A DNA stretch of 64,000 nt from Pedobacter nyackensis (GTDB lineage Bacteria > Bacteroidota > Bacteroidia > Sphingobacteriales > Sphingobacteriaceae). The translations under genes and the position numbers were made by a program. The stretch lies in assembly GCF_900176505.1 (NCBI RefSeq), contig NZ_FWYB01000004.1:267910-331909 (forward strand), given 5' to 3'. Position 1 is the stretch's first letter. Each line of letters begins with the position of its first letter. This document shows, piece by piece, positions 9,280-17,649 of this stretch. The notes below the pieces were generated by a model. It had not been told where the DNA came from, did no database searches, and saw only the letters and a program-made list of their open reading frames with translations.

Positions 9280-10830
9280 ATGCTAAAAAAATATATATAT
9301 ATCTGCTTACTGGCAGCTGTTGCTTTATTTAACTATTCATGTAGTAAAAAAGATTTAGGCAACTATGAATACCACGATATTAATGAGGTTAAATTCCCTT
9401 CCGAATTAAATGGGAAGATAATTGTTCAAAATCTTACGCAGTTAACCATTAGTCCTAAAGTTTTATATACGCTGGATCCTGTTGCAGATTCAAGCCGTTA
9501 TAAGTATGAATGGCAAATTGTGAATGGTAGTTTAATTACAATAGGCAAAACGAAAGACCTGGATTTGTTTGTGTCTATGCCTGCGAATACTTACCAATGC
9601 TACTATAGAATTACAGATAATGTTACGGGAATAAAATTCACCAAGAATTTTATCGTGGAAGTGAGAAACGAATTTAACGAGGGTTGGCTGTTAATGTGTG
9701 ATGTAAATGGTAAAGCACGAGTTGATATGATTTCCAAAAATGCTACTAATCAATTTCTCGTGGTAAAGGATTTGTTGACAAAAACGAATTCCGGCCTTAA
9801 ATTAACCGGAAAACCTAAATTGGTTTATGGCCTTACTGTTGGTAAGCTAAGTGGTTATGGTATTAATTCAGGAACTTACGCAATTTACATTGGAACCGAT
9901 CAATATACGGATAGAGTAGATCAGGATATTTTTAAATGGGATCCTAAATTCAATGTAACAAAAGAAATTGTTGACCCTTCTTTAACTCCTGAAGATTTTG
10001 TAGTGGAGGCTATTCAACAGTTTCGCGTAACGCCCGAGGCCTACATGATAACTTCAAAGGGTAATGTTTATTATACTTGTCCTCCAACTGGGATAAAGTA
10101 CAGTTTACCGCTTAATTACGATAATGCAAAATATTATAAAGTAGCGCCATTTATTGCAGCCTCAGAACAAACTCCAGTTAATACTACGTCCGCATTTTTT
10201 TATGATGTGGTCAACAGGCGTTTTTTACAGCATGGTAAAAATCTGTTTGCTCCGGCCTTAGAAGTTGTAGTAGATCCTAGCAATACACCTTCTAATCCTT
10301 TAAAGTTTTCTTATGAACATACTGGTAAAGATTTAGTATACATGGCTTATTCGGCAAAAGGAAATGAAGTGTATGCTGTGTTCAAGGATCTTGAAGGGTC
10401 TAAGCGTTATCTTGCTCGTTTTAATGCACAAAGTCAGGTACAAACAGATTTTAAAGAAATTTTAGCTGAAAATATTGATAAAGCAGAAAGTTTCGCAATG
10501 AGTCCTCTTTTTGGATATATTTATTACAATGTGGGTGGCAAACTGTATAAATATGATTACAATGTTATATCGCCAACACAAGCCTGGACCGTGGTAAAGG
10601 ATTATGGCACTTCGAAAATTACTGCATTGAAATTCCAATATTATCAAAAAGCTAGTAAATATCCTTTTGCAGACAGACTGATGGTATGTAGTTATGACCC
10701 CGCACTTCCTGAAGGCGAAAATGGAAAAATTGAGCAGTTTAACCTGCTAAATGGTGGGGGATTAGGTTCGGCAGAATATACCTATTCAGGTTGCGGTAAA
10801 GTGAAAAGCTTACATTATAGAGAAAGATAG
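9280..10830 (+). CDS. PKD-like family surface lipoprotein
   Basis: The 516-residue product has a lipobox ending NYSC (Cys21), followed by SKKDLGNYEY, a variant of the GNYDY signature of this family. An Ig/PKD-like region covers about 60-130 (SRYKYEWQIVNG, CYYRITDNVTG), followed by a long beta-rich part beginning FNEGWLLMCD. It follows the DUF4843 gene by 33 bases. It probably extends the surface binding platform of the module B transporter, with the same order as at 531, 29476 and 52056. It is the last gene before a weak hairpin that separates the transport genes from the run of oxidoreductase genes. No enzyme motif was found. Confidence 0.8.
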   Translation: MLKKYIYICLLAAVALFNYSCSKKDLGNYEYHDINEVKFPSELNGKIIVQNLTQLTISPKVLYTLDPVADSSRYKYEWQIVNGSLITIGKTKDLDLFVSMPANTYQCYYRITDNVTGIKFTKNFIVEVRNEFNEGWLLMCDVNGKARVDMISKNATNQFLVVKDLLTKTNSGLKLTGKPKLVYGLTVGKLSGYGINSGTYAIYIGTDQYTDRVDQDIFKWDPKFNVTKEIVDPSLTPEDFVVEAIQQFRVTPEAYMITSKGNVYYTCPPTGIKYSLPLNYDNAKYYKVAPFIAASEQTPVNTTSAFFYDVVNRRFLQHGKNLFAPALEVVVDPSNTPSNPLKFSYEHTGKDLVYMAYSAKGNEVYAVFKDLEGSKRYLARFNAQSQVQTDFKEILAENIDKAESFAMSPLFGYIYYNVGGKLYKYDYNVISPTQAWTVVKDYGTSKITALKFQYYQKASKYPFADRLMVCSYDPALPEGENGKIEQFNLLNGGGLGSAEYTYSGCGKVKSLHYRER

Positions 10831-10839
10831 CATAAAATG

Positions 10840-10871
10840 GAAAAGCGGGAAGCAATTACTTCTGGCTTTTC
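10840..10871 (+). terminator. Intercistronic hairpin, weak terminator or attenuator
   Basis: The arms gaaaagc and gcttttc extend inward through a two-base mismatch to gaag and cttc around a caatta loop. The following bases are T-rich but not a clean T tract, so partial read-through into the thioredoxin genes is likely. Confidence 0.5.
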
Positions 10872-10932
10872 TTCATTCGCATTTTAATCATGTCGGCTCC
10901 ATCTGACAATTGAAAAACAAAAAAATAAATAG

Positions 10933-12285
10933 ATGAACAAAATATTCGCAATTGCAGCCGTATTATGTGGTCTGGCAATATCTCCACCGACTTTTGCCGA
11001 AGATGGCGCTAAAACCGTTATCAAAGGACAGATGTCTTCACAGCAAGGAGGAGCTTCCCTTTTTATTGAAGGTTTTGGTTTGACTCAAAAGGGAAGAACC
11101 AATTATACAAATGGAAGTTTCATTATGGAAACGACCTTTAATGAACCCACATTTTGTATTTTGACTACAACTGATCCGATTGTAAAGGGATTTAATGTAT
11201 ACCTGAAACCGGGCGATGATATATTAATAACAGTAAAAGGCAATCAGGTTGTATTAAGTGGGAAGGGAAGTAAACTGAATCAGTTTCTCTTCGATATTAT
11301 TAATAAATATAATTACAAGGATAAGCAGTATACCGCTAAAGAAGTATATACCAACCGTGTAAATGCGATCAACGCCTCTGCCGATGCGGAGGTAAAACTG
11401 AACAAAGCGGCTTTATTGGGGCATGCTCAGGGAGAATATCTCGACAAAGTATTTGGCCCTTACATGGAGTCAAAGGTTGCAGGCGAAGTTGATGAAATTA
11501 ACAAAGCTAAGTTTGATGATTTTAACCTCAATTTAGTGCCGGAAATTGTAAGCTATTACAACTGGTTTAAAACGATTAACGAGATCATGTATGCTAAAAT
11601 GGAGGCCGGTAAGCTTACAGTACGCAATTCAAACACATGGATTGCCGATTTTGCCAAAACCATAGGAAACCAGGAATTAAGGGAAGCTTATGTTGTTAAG
11701 CTCGTTGACTTTGCTTTAATGGAAGAAGATGTTTTTAAAGTAAAGAATTATGCTAAAGAAGCGATGCCATTATTGAAGGACCCGTCAAATATTTCAAAAA
11801 TAAATGCGATTACCGGCAGAGTTGATAAACTGACTCGTTATAACAATGCTGTTCCGGGGACTGATTTTAGTCAGGCCACTTTCCTAAAACCAGATGGTAC
11901 CAAGGCGAAAATCAGTGATTATAAAGGAAGGTATATTTTAATTGATATCTGGAGCACCTGGTGTCATCCATGCGTTGCTGAAATGCCTTTTCTTAAAAAA
12001 TTAGAACATGAAATGGAGGGGAAGGATGTTGTCTTCTTATCACTTAATGGAGATGTTAAAGAAGAATATTGGCAAAACTTTATGAAAAAAAGAAACCTGA
12101 CTGGGAATCAGATAAAAATGGAAAAAGGGCTTAAGGATGATCCGTTTTTTTATCAAATAGGTGTAACGGGAATTCCTCGCTTTGCAATCATAGATAAAGA
12201 AGGGAAAATGGTGAATGCGAAATGTTGCCAGCGTCCATCTAACCCTGTTTTGAAAGTTTACCTGAACGAATTACTAAGCAAATAA
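10933..12285 (+). CDS. TlpA-type periplasmic thiol-disulfide oxidoreductase, WCHPC active site
   Basis: The 450-residue protein has a signal peptide (cleavage near FAED), an N-terminal beta domain resembling DUF4369 (about 28-110, with LKPGDDILITV), a helical middle (about 115-300) and a C-terminal TlpA/AhpC-like thioredoxin fold. The active site is WCHPC with Cys344 and Cys347. The cis-proline loop is seen as TGIPRF. TlpA-type proteins reduce disulfides in the periplasm, usually fed by DsbD/CcdA. The closest relative in the window is the product of 57016: both share the KGSxLNQFL segment, the NAIN stretch and the CxRPSNPxLKxYL ending. It starts 102 bases after the PKD-like gene and opens a tight run of five thioredoxin-fold genes. 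The redox partner is not encoded here. Confidence 0.88.
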   Translation: MNKIFAIAAVLCGLAISPPTFAEDGAKTVIKGQMSSQQGGASLFIEGFGLTQKGRTNYTNGSFIMETTFNEPTFCILTTTDPIVKGFNVYLKPGDDILITVKGNQVVLSGKGSKLNQFLFDIINKYNYKDKQYTAKEVYTNRVNAINASADAEVKLNKAALLGHAQGEYLDKVFGPYMESKVAGEVDEINKAKFDDFNLNLVPEIVSYYNWFKTINEIMYAKMEAGKLTVRNSNTWIADFAKTIGNQELREAYVVKLVDFALMEEDVFKVKNYAKEAMPLLKDPSNISKINAITGRVDKLTRYNNAVPGTDFSQATFLKPDGTKAKISDYKGRYILIDIWSTWCHPCVAEMPFLKKLEHEMEGKDVVFLSLNGDVKEEYWQNFMKKRNLTGNQIKMEKGLKDDPFFYQIGVTGIPRFAIIDKEGKMVNAKCCQRPSNPVLKVYLNELLSK

Positions 12286-12297
12286 TTTAAAAGAAAT

Positions 12298-13644
12298 ATG
12301 AAGAAAATATTAATGCTCGCGGCCTTGCTGTTGACAAAAGCTTCTTTTGCCCAGATGAGCGAAATCCGTGGGGTAATGAAAAATGGTACGCAAAAGGATA
12401 TTTCGCTTTTTAGCGTTGTGGATGGAAAACCGGAATTAATGGCCAACACTCAATTGGGTGAAGATGGTTCATTCGGGTTTTTATTTACACCTGCAAATGA
12501 GGGATTTTATGCTGTGGGGTACGCAAGGATGGAAAAAGGATCCTTATTTCCATTGTACATGAAAAAAGGTGACAAGTCTGAAATTGCTATTGATAAAAGA
12601 AGAATGCAGTTTGTTGGAAAGCAGACTCCCGAAAACACGGTACTTTCTTCATGGACTAATCTGACTCAGGAATTAAAAGTTAAATCGATATATTTTATGG
12701 AGTCTCCATTAAGTACGTATCATGATTTCTTCCCTGAATTGACTAAAGTTGCTGCACAAACTGACGCGTTTAGGAAGACCATCAAAACGAAGAATGAAAA
12801 TTTCAACCGTTTGATGACTTCAGTAACTTATTTCGATATGGATTATTATGCCATGCATTTCGTTCGTACTCCACGTAAGGAGCATCCTAAGAAAGAAGAT
12901 TACCCGTCTTATTACAAGACCATTATTGCTGAAAATAAGTTCAAAAATGATGATGTATTGTCGACTTTGTTTGGTGAGTTTTTAATGAATGACTATGCAG
13001 ATTATGCGGTAAAAGGAAATATTCAGGATCGATTGAAATTGTTTTCTACTGACAGACAAAAAGGAGTATACACCTTATTTAAGATGATACCTCATACACA
13101 GAACTACCCTCAGTATGAAGGATTGGTTAAAAATTTTGGCCAATACTTTGCCTCGCCAAGTTTGAAGAAAAGGGTAGAAGAACTAGGTGCTAAATTATAT
13201 ATCACTACAGCTGGCGGTAATGCTGTTGATTTCACTTTCCCTGACCAGAATGGTAAAATGGTTTCATTAAGTGATTTTAAAGGTAAAGTAGTAGTGATGG
13301 ATATTTGGGCAACCTGGTGCAATCCATGCACAAAGGAGATTCCTTATCTAAAAAAGTTAGAGGAAGAATTTCATGGTAAGGATGTGGTCTTCATCAGCCT
13401 CGGAGTAGATGAGTTAAAAGATAAGGACAAATGGTCGAAGTATGTAGAAAATCAAAAGCTGACAGGTGTACAGTTATATGCCGGCGGATTTGTAAATAAA
13501 GTAACCGATTTCTATAAAATTGAAACCATTCCTCGTTTTATTGTAATTGATAAAAATGGAAAACTATTAAATCCTAACTCACCTCGTCCGTCTGACCCAA
13601 AATTAAAAGCATTGCTTGAAGGAGAATTAGCTAAAGCTAAATAA
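12298..13644 (+). CDS. TlpA-type periplasmic thiol-disulfide oxidoreductase, WCNPC active site
   Basis: The 448-residue protein has a signal peptide ending ASFAQ, then an N-terminal DUF4369-like beta domain (MSEIRGVMKNG to about 108, with the LYMKKGDKSEI strand). A helical linker follows, then a TlpA-like domain starting at FPDQNGKMVSLSDFKGK. The catalytic motif is WCNPC (Cys341, Cys344) with the cis-proline loop IPRF. It begins 12 bases after the previous gene and ends 2 bases before the next, so all are probably cotranscribed. It is closely related to the products of 13647 and 16365 (local duplications) and to 58383 in module E. The middle region differs more than the catalytic core, suggesting different partners or substrates. 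Confidence 0.88.
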   Translation: MKKILMLAALLLTKASFAQMSEIRGVMKNGTQKDISLFSVVDGKPELMANTQLGEDGSFGFLFTPANEGFYAVGYARMEKGSLFPLYMKKGDKSEIAIDKRRMQFVGKQTPENTVLSSWTNLTQELKVKSIYFMESPLSTYHDFFPELTKVAAQTDAFRKTIKTKNENFNRLMTSVTYFDMDYYAMHFVRTPRKEHPKKEDYPSYYKTIIAENKFKNDDVLSTLFGEFLMNDYADYAVKGNIQDRLKLFSTDRQKGVYTLFKMIPHTQNYPQYEGLVKNFGQYFASPSLKKRVEELGAKLYITTAGGNAVDFTFPDQNGKMVSLSDFKGKVVVMDIWATWCNPCTKEIPYLKKLEEEFHGKDVVFISLGVDELKDKDKWSKYVENQKLTGVQLYAGGFVNKVTDFYKIETIPRFIVIDKNGKLLNPNSPRPSDPKLKALLEGELAKAK

Positions 13645-13646
13645 TC

Positions 13647-14987
13647 ATGAAAAAGATAATATTTGTTTTAACTGGTTTACTGTTTAGTCTTTGCGCTTCG
13701 GCGCAAATGACTCAAATTTGGGGAACAGTAAAATCTGAAGGCTTTAATGATAAGGATATTACCCTTTATGAAATCAAGGATGGGGAAACCAAAGAAATTA
13801 CAAAGACCAATTTGGCTGAGGATGGTTCTTTTGGTTTCATGTTTAATCCTGCTCAGGAAGGATTCTATGCTATTGGTTGGAGTGAATTTGTAAGAGGAAA
13901 ATTTCCGGTCTATCTAAAAAAGGGTGATAAGGCAGAGGTTGCGATCAACAACAGAATAATCGATTTTATTGGTAAGCAATCTCCAGAGAATGCCGTTTTA
14001 TACAAATGGGCTAAGATGACGGAATCCATTAGGTATAATTCCTTCCACTCCATGCAACAGCATACTGAATTCTTTCCTGCGTTAGCTGAATTAGCCACAA
14101 AAGCGGGAATATTCAAAAAAACTATCCAAACTAAAAATGCCGTATTCAATGAATCAATGAGACAAATTGTTGGATATGATTTGGACTTATATGCATTGAA
14201 CTTTCTTGCACTTCCCAGAGGAGTATTCTTGAAAAAAGAAGATTTATCACCTTTTTACAAAACCATTGTTGATCCAAAAAAATTCAATACAGATGGTGTA
14301 TTGGGAATGCTCAATGGAAAACGCTTTTTAGATTTGTATGGAAATTTTGCGATGCCAGGTCGCGTGCCAATTAATCAAAAAATAACGGTATTCAATAACG
14401 ATGCCATAAAAGGTGCCTGTATTTTAGGCGATTCTCAAAGCATAAGGGGGCTTAATAATTATGCAGCATATCAGAACTTTATGGATAAATACAGTAAGTA
14501 TTTCCAAAGCCCTTATCAGAAATCAACTGTAGAAGACTTAGGTCTCAAACTATATAACAAGGAAACCGGGCCAAAACCAGCACTCAATTTTACCTATCCT
14601 GATCAAAACGGTAAAATGGTATCGTTGACTGATTTTAAAGGTAAAGTAGTAGTGGTAGATGTATGGGCAACATGGTGTGCGCCTTGTAAACAACAAATTC
14701 CTTACCTGAAAAAAATGGAAGAGGCTTTTAAAGGTAAAGATGTAGTCTTTATGTCTGTATCGGTGGACTACGAAAAGGATAAGAAAGCATGGCTTCAGAT
14801 GCTAAAGGAATTGGATTTGCATGGTGTACAATTATTTGCCAGCGGTTGGAGTAAAATTGCTAAGGACTATGCCATCTCTTCGATCCCCAGGTTTATGGTG
14901 TTCGACAAAAATGGTAACGTAGTATCTGTTGACGCCCCGCGTCCTTCGGATCCTAAATTAACGGAAATGGTTAATAAAGAACTTTAA
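13647..14987 (+). CDS. TlpA-type periplasmic thiol-disulfide oxidoreductase, WCAPC active site
   Basis: The 446-residue product has a signal peptide ending CASAQ, an N-terminal DUF4369-like beta domain (MTQIWGTVKSEG, FPVYLKKGDKAEV), a helical linker and a C-terminal TlpA-like fold with WCAPC (Cys344, Cys347) and a cis-proline loop SIPRF. The genes on both sides are 2 bases away. Its catalytic core is almost the same as that of the upstream paralog, including an exact 24-base match at 14631-14654 versus 13273-13296, which points to recent duplication or gene conversion. It presumably acts as a periplasmic reductase or isomerase. Its individual substrate cannot be inferred. Confidence 0.87.
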   Translation: MKKIIFVLTGLLFSLCASAQMTQIWGTVKSEGFNDKDITLYEIKDGETKEITKTNLAEDGSFGFMFNPAQEGFYAIGWSEFVRGKFPVYLKKGDKAEVAINNRIIDFIGKQSPENAVLYKWAKMTESIRYNSFHSMQQHTEFFPALAELATKAGIFKKTIQTKNAVFNESMRQIVGYDLDLYALNFLALPRGVFLKKEDLSPFYKTIVDPKKFNTDGVLGMLNGKRFLDLYGNFAMPGRVPINQKITVFNNDAIKGACILGDSQSIRGLNNYAAYQNFMDKYSKYFQSPYQKSTVEDLGLKLYNKETGPKPALNFTYPDQNGKMVSLTDFKGKVVVVDVWATWCAPCKQQIPYLKKMEEAFKGKDVVFMSVSVDYEKDKKAWLQMLKELDLHGVQLFASGWSKIAKDYAISSIPRFMVFDKNGNVVSVDAPRPSDPKLTEMVNKEL

Positions 14988-14989
14988 AG

Positions 14990-16360
14990 ATGAAAAAGAA
15001 TTTAATAGGCATTTTTCTATTATTCAGTACCCTGAGCGTATTTGCTCAGGGAATTGAATTTGAACATAGCTCCTGGAGCGAGGCGGTAAAAAAAGCGAAG
15101 GCACAAAATAAACTCATTTTTGTGGATGTTTATACAAGTTGGTGCGGCCCTTGTAAAGTAATGTCAACACAGGTATTTACCAGACCTGAAATTGGCGCCA
15201 CCTATAATCAAGGCTTTGTGAATGTAAAGATTGACGCAGAAAAGGGAGAGGGTATTGCACTTGCAAAAAAATACGAGGTGAAATCTTATCCAACTTATTT
15301 GTTCATCAACCCGGCTGATGAGTCTTTGTTCGATAGATCTAAAAGTTCTATAGCAGCCGCAGATTTTAATGATCTGGGGGACAGAGTTATTACTAAGTTT
15401 TCGGGCAAGAAAGAAATCAGTTTGGCTGAGCTGGATGCCAAATATAAGTCTGCCGATTATGATGAAGCTTTTTCCAGAGCTTATATAAAGCGTCTGAAAG
15501 CTGAGGGAAAGTCAACTAACCCCGTACTTGAAGCATATATCACTAAGTTTATAACGAATACGGCAACTTCAGATCAGCTTTATTTTATTGGTTTAAATTT
15601 CACAAAAGGGGCGGGATCAAAACTTTATGATTACATGATTAAGAATTATAAAGAGATTGATGCAGTGCTATGCAAAAATGATGGTGTTTCTGCTGCCAAT
15701 TTATATAGCAAGATACGTGATGAAGCCAAAAGTAAGATAGATGAAGTTTTTAAATCTAATGGAGTCATTTCTGTAGGTGAGACAGAATTGAATACCCTTT
15801 TTGCTAACCTCAATGCTGTTGAAATATCAGAAAGAAAGGATAAAAAGGTTCTTGAATACAAAATAAGGTTGTATAGTTCGAATAATGATACCGTTAAGCT
15901 TATAGAGGCTTACAGGGCCTACATCAGTCGATTTCTGTTGCCAGCTGATAAAACCGCTACAATAGGAAAAGAGGGGATTATAATAGACAAAAATGCGCCT
16001 TTACCTGTCTTAGGTATTGACTCTGCCGGCGCCTCTGGTTGGTGTTCGAATTATGCATTAAGACTTTCTAAACTTTCTAAGCAAAGTCAGGATAAAAAAT
16101 TGGCAATAAGTTTATGTAAAAAGGCTATAACGCTGAATAAATCCTCCGTAGTTAAAAATAGTATGAATGTAACAATTTATAATTTTGGTGATAAAGCGGG
16201 TGCGATTAAACAACAATCTGATTTGATAGCTGAAATGAAGGTTAGCAATGATGAATACCTGACTAATGCAGAAACAACGCTTCAGAAAATGAAGGATAAC
16301 GAGTCTGATATTCCGGTTTTCTCTTATAAGCGTAAGTTACAAAAGAAACTTCAACACTAA
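14990..16360 (+). CDS. Secreted thioredoxin-family protein with N-terminal WCGPC domain and helical C-terminal part
   Basis: This 456-residue protein differs from its neighbours because the thioredoxin domain is N-terminal. After a signal peptide ending VFAQ, residues about 22-135 form a thioredoxin fold of the Thioredoxin_7/DUF255-like kind, with WCGPC (Cys52, Cys55) and the cis-proline loop SYPTYLF. The rest (about 140-456) is predominantly helical, perhaps TPR-like, without a recognised domain. It is cotranscribed: 2 bases after the previous stop and 4 bases before the next start. The domain order suggests a reductase or chaperone that holds a client through its helical tail. It could also be the electron donor for the TlpA-type neighbours; neither role can be decided from the sequence. 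Confidence 0.83.
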   Translation: MKKNLIGIFLLFSTLSVFAQGIEFEHSSWSEAVKKAKAQNKLIFVDVYTSWCGPCKVMSTQVFTRPEIGATYNQGFVNVKIDAEKGEGIALAKKYEVKSYPTYLFINPADESLFDRSKSSIAAADFNDLGDRVITKFSGKKEISLAELDAKYKSADYDEAFSRAYIKRLKAEGKSTNPVLEAYITKFITNTATSDQLYFIGLNFTKGAGSKLYDYMIKNYKEIDAVLCKNDGVSAANLYSKIRDEAKSKIDEVFKSNGVISVGETELNTLFANLNAVEISERKDKKVLEYKIRLYSSNNDTVKLIEAYRAYISRFLLPADKTATIGKEGIIIDKNAPLPVLGIDSAGASGWCSNYALRLSKLSKQSQDKKLAISLCKKAITLNKSSVVKNSMNVTIYNFGDKAGAIKQQSDLIAEMKVSNDEYLTNAETTLQKMKDNESDIPVFSYKRKLQKKLQH

Positions 16361-16364
16361 TTAA

Positions 16365-17627
16365 ATGAATAAGCTATTTACGATTGCAGCATTGGTGTTA
16401 CTGAACATCAGTGCTTTTGCTCAAATGACTGAAATTAGGGGGAAAGTCCCCAATCCTACAATAAATAGGGTGGTATATTTATTTCAGATAGAAGATGGAG
16501 AAACTAAACTCATTAAATCTGGTACTTCTGCAAGTGATGGCTCTTTTGTGCTTACTTTCGATCCTGCTTATGAAGGTTTCTATATGCTCGGTGGCTTTAC
16601 TGCTCAGGCTGGACAATTTCCTTTATACCTGAAAAAGGGGGATAAGGCAGAGGTAACAATTGATAGAAGCAAAATGGAATTTATTGGTAAACAAACGGAT
16701 GAAAACGAAATTTTGTCCACATGGAGTAAATTAACCGTTAAAGATAGAACTGCGGCTTTTCAAAAAAGTGTCCATACCAAAAATGAGAAGTTTAACATAT
16801 TGATGAAACAGTTTGTTCAATTTGAACTGGATTTTTATGCGCTTAACACGGCCAGACAAAATGCAGCATCAAAAGAAAACTTGCCTGAGTATGGTAAAAT
16901 ACTCCTTGTAAAGGATAAATTTAAAAATGATGATGTGTTTGCTTATCCCAAAGGTAAGGCATTGATATGCATGTATGCTGATTTTGCCGCAAATCTAAAT
17001 AAAGCGGCTGATGGGCTTAGTTATCTTTCAACAGATCGACAAAAAGGAATCTATATATTCGATCGCCTTAAACCTAATCTAAAATCTTATGCCCAGTTTG
17101 AGGATATGACCAATAAATATGGGAGATATCTTACACACCCGATTTTGAAAGCTAAAGTTGATGCCTTAGGTGCAAAGCTGTATAATTCTACACCTGGTCG
17201 TAAAGGAGCTAATTTTAGTTTCCCTGATCAGGATGGAAAGATGGTTTCTTTGAGCGATTTTAAAGGTAAAGTGGTTTTGGTAGATGTATGGGCTACTTAT
17301 TGTGGACCTTGTAAAGCGCTTATTCCAGCATTAAATCAATTAGAAGCAGAATTGCATGATCGTAAAGATCTTGTTTTTATTGGCGTTGCTCAGGATGGGC
17401 CCAGAGCCAAGGATACCTGGTTGAAAATAATTAAAGAGCTACAAATGGGCGGAATTCAACTTTTCGCAGGAGGAGGTAAAAATGTACTGGCAAACGATTA
17501 TAAAATTAAAGTAATGCCTCGCTACCTGATTTTTGATCGCCTGGGTAATGTAGTCACCGCAGAAGCTCCGCTTCCGAGTAGTCCGGAACTTAAAAAAATG
17601 TTGCTTGAAGCACTGAATAAATCATAA
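16365..17627 (+). CDS. TlpA-type periplasmic thiol-disulfide oxidoreductase, YCGPC active site
   Basis: The 420-residue product has a signal peptide ending AFAQ and an N-terminal DUF4369-like domain (MTEIRGKVPN, FPLYLKKGDKAEV). The helical linker is about 25-30 residues shorter than in the 12298 and 13647 paralogs. The C-terminal TlpA-like fold carries ATYCGPC (Cys313, Cys316), so the usual Trp before the first Cys is Tyr. The cis-proline loop reads VMPRYL. It begins 4 bases after the thioredoxin gene and is followed after 22 bases by the protease gene. The changed residue before the CxxC may tune redox potential or substrate choice. The gene appears intact. Confidence 0.86.
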   Translation: MNKLFTIAALVLLNISAFAQMTEIRGKVPNPTINRVVYLFQIEDGETKLIKSGTSASDGSFVLTFDPAYEGFYMLGGFTAQAGQFPLYLKKGDKAEVTIDRSKMEFIGKQTDENEILSTWSKLTVKDRTAAFQKSVHTKNEKFNILMKQFVQFELDFYALNTARQNAASKENLPEYGKILLVKDKFKNDDVFAYPKGKALICMYADFAANLNKAADGLSYLSTDRQKGIYIFDRLKPNLKSYAQFEDMTNKYGRYLTHPILKAKVDALGAKLYNSTPGRKGANFSFPDQDGKMVSLSDFKGKVVLVDVWATYCGPCKALIPALNQLEAELHDRKDLVFIGVAQDGPRAKDTWLKIIKELQMGGIQLFAGGGKNVLANDYKIKVMPRYLIFDRLGNVVTAEAPLPSSPELKKMLLEALNKS

Positions 17628-17649
17628 AACAAATAGATAAGAAAATTCT

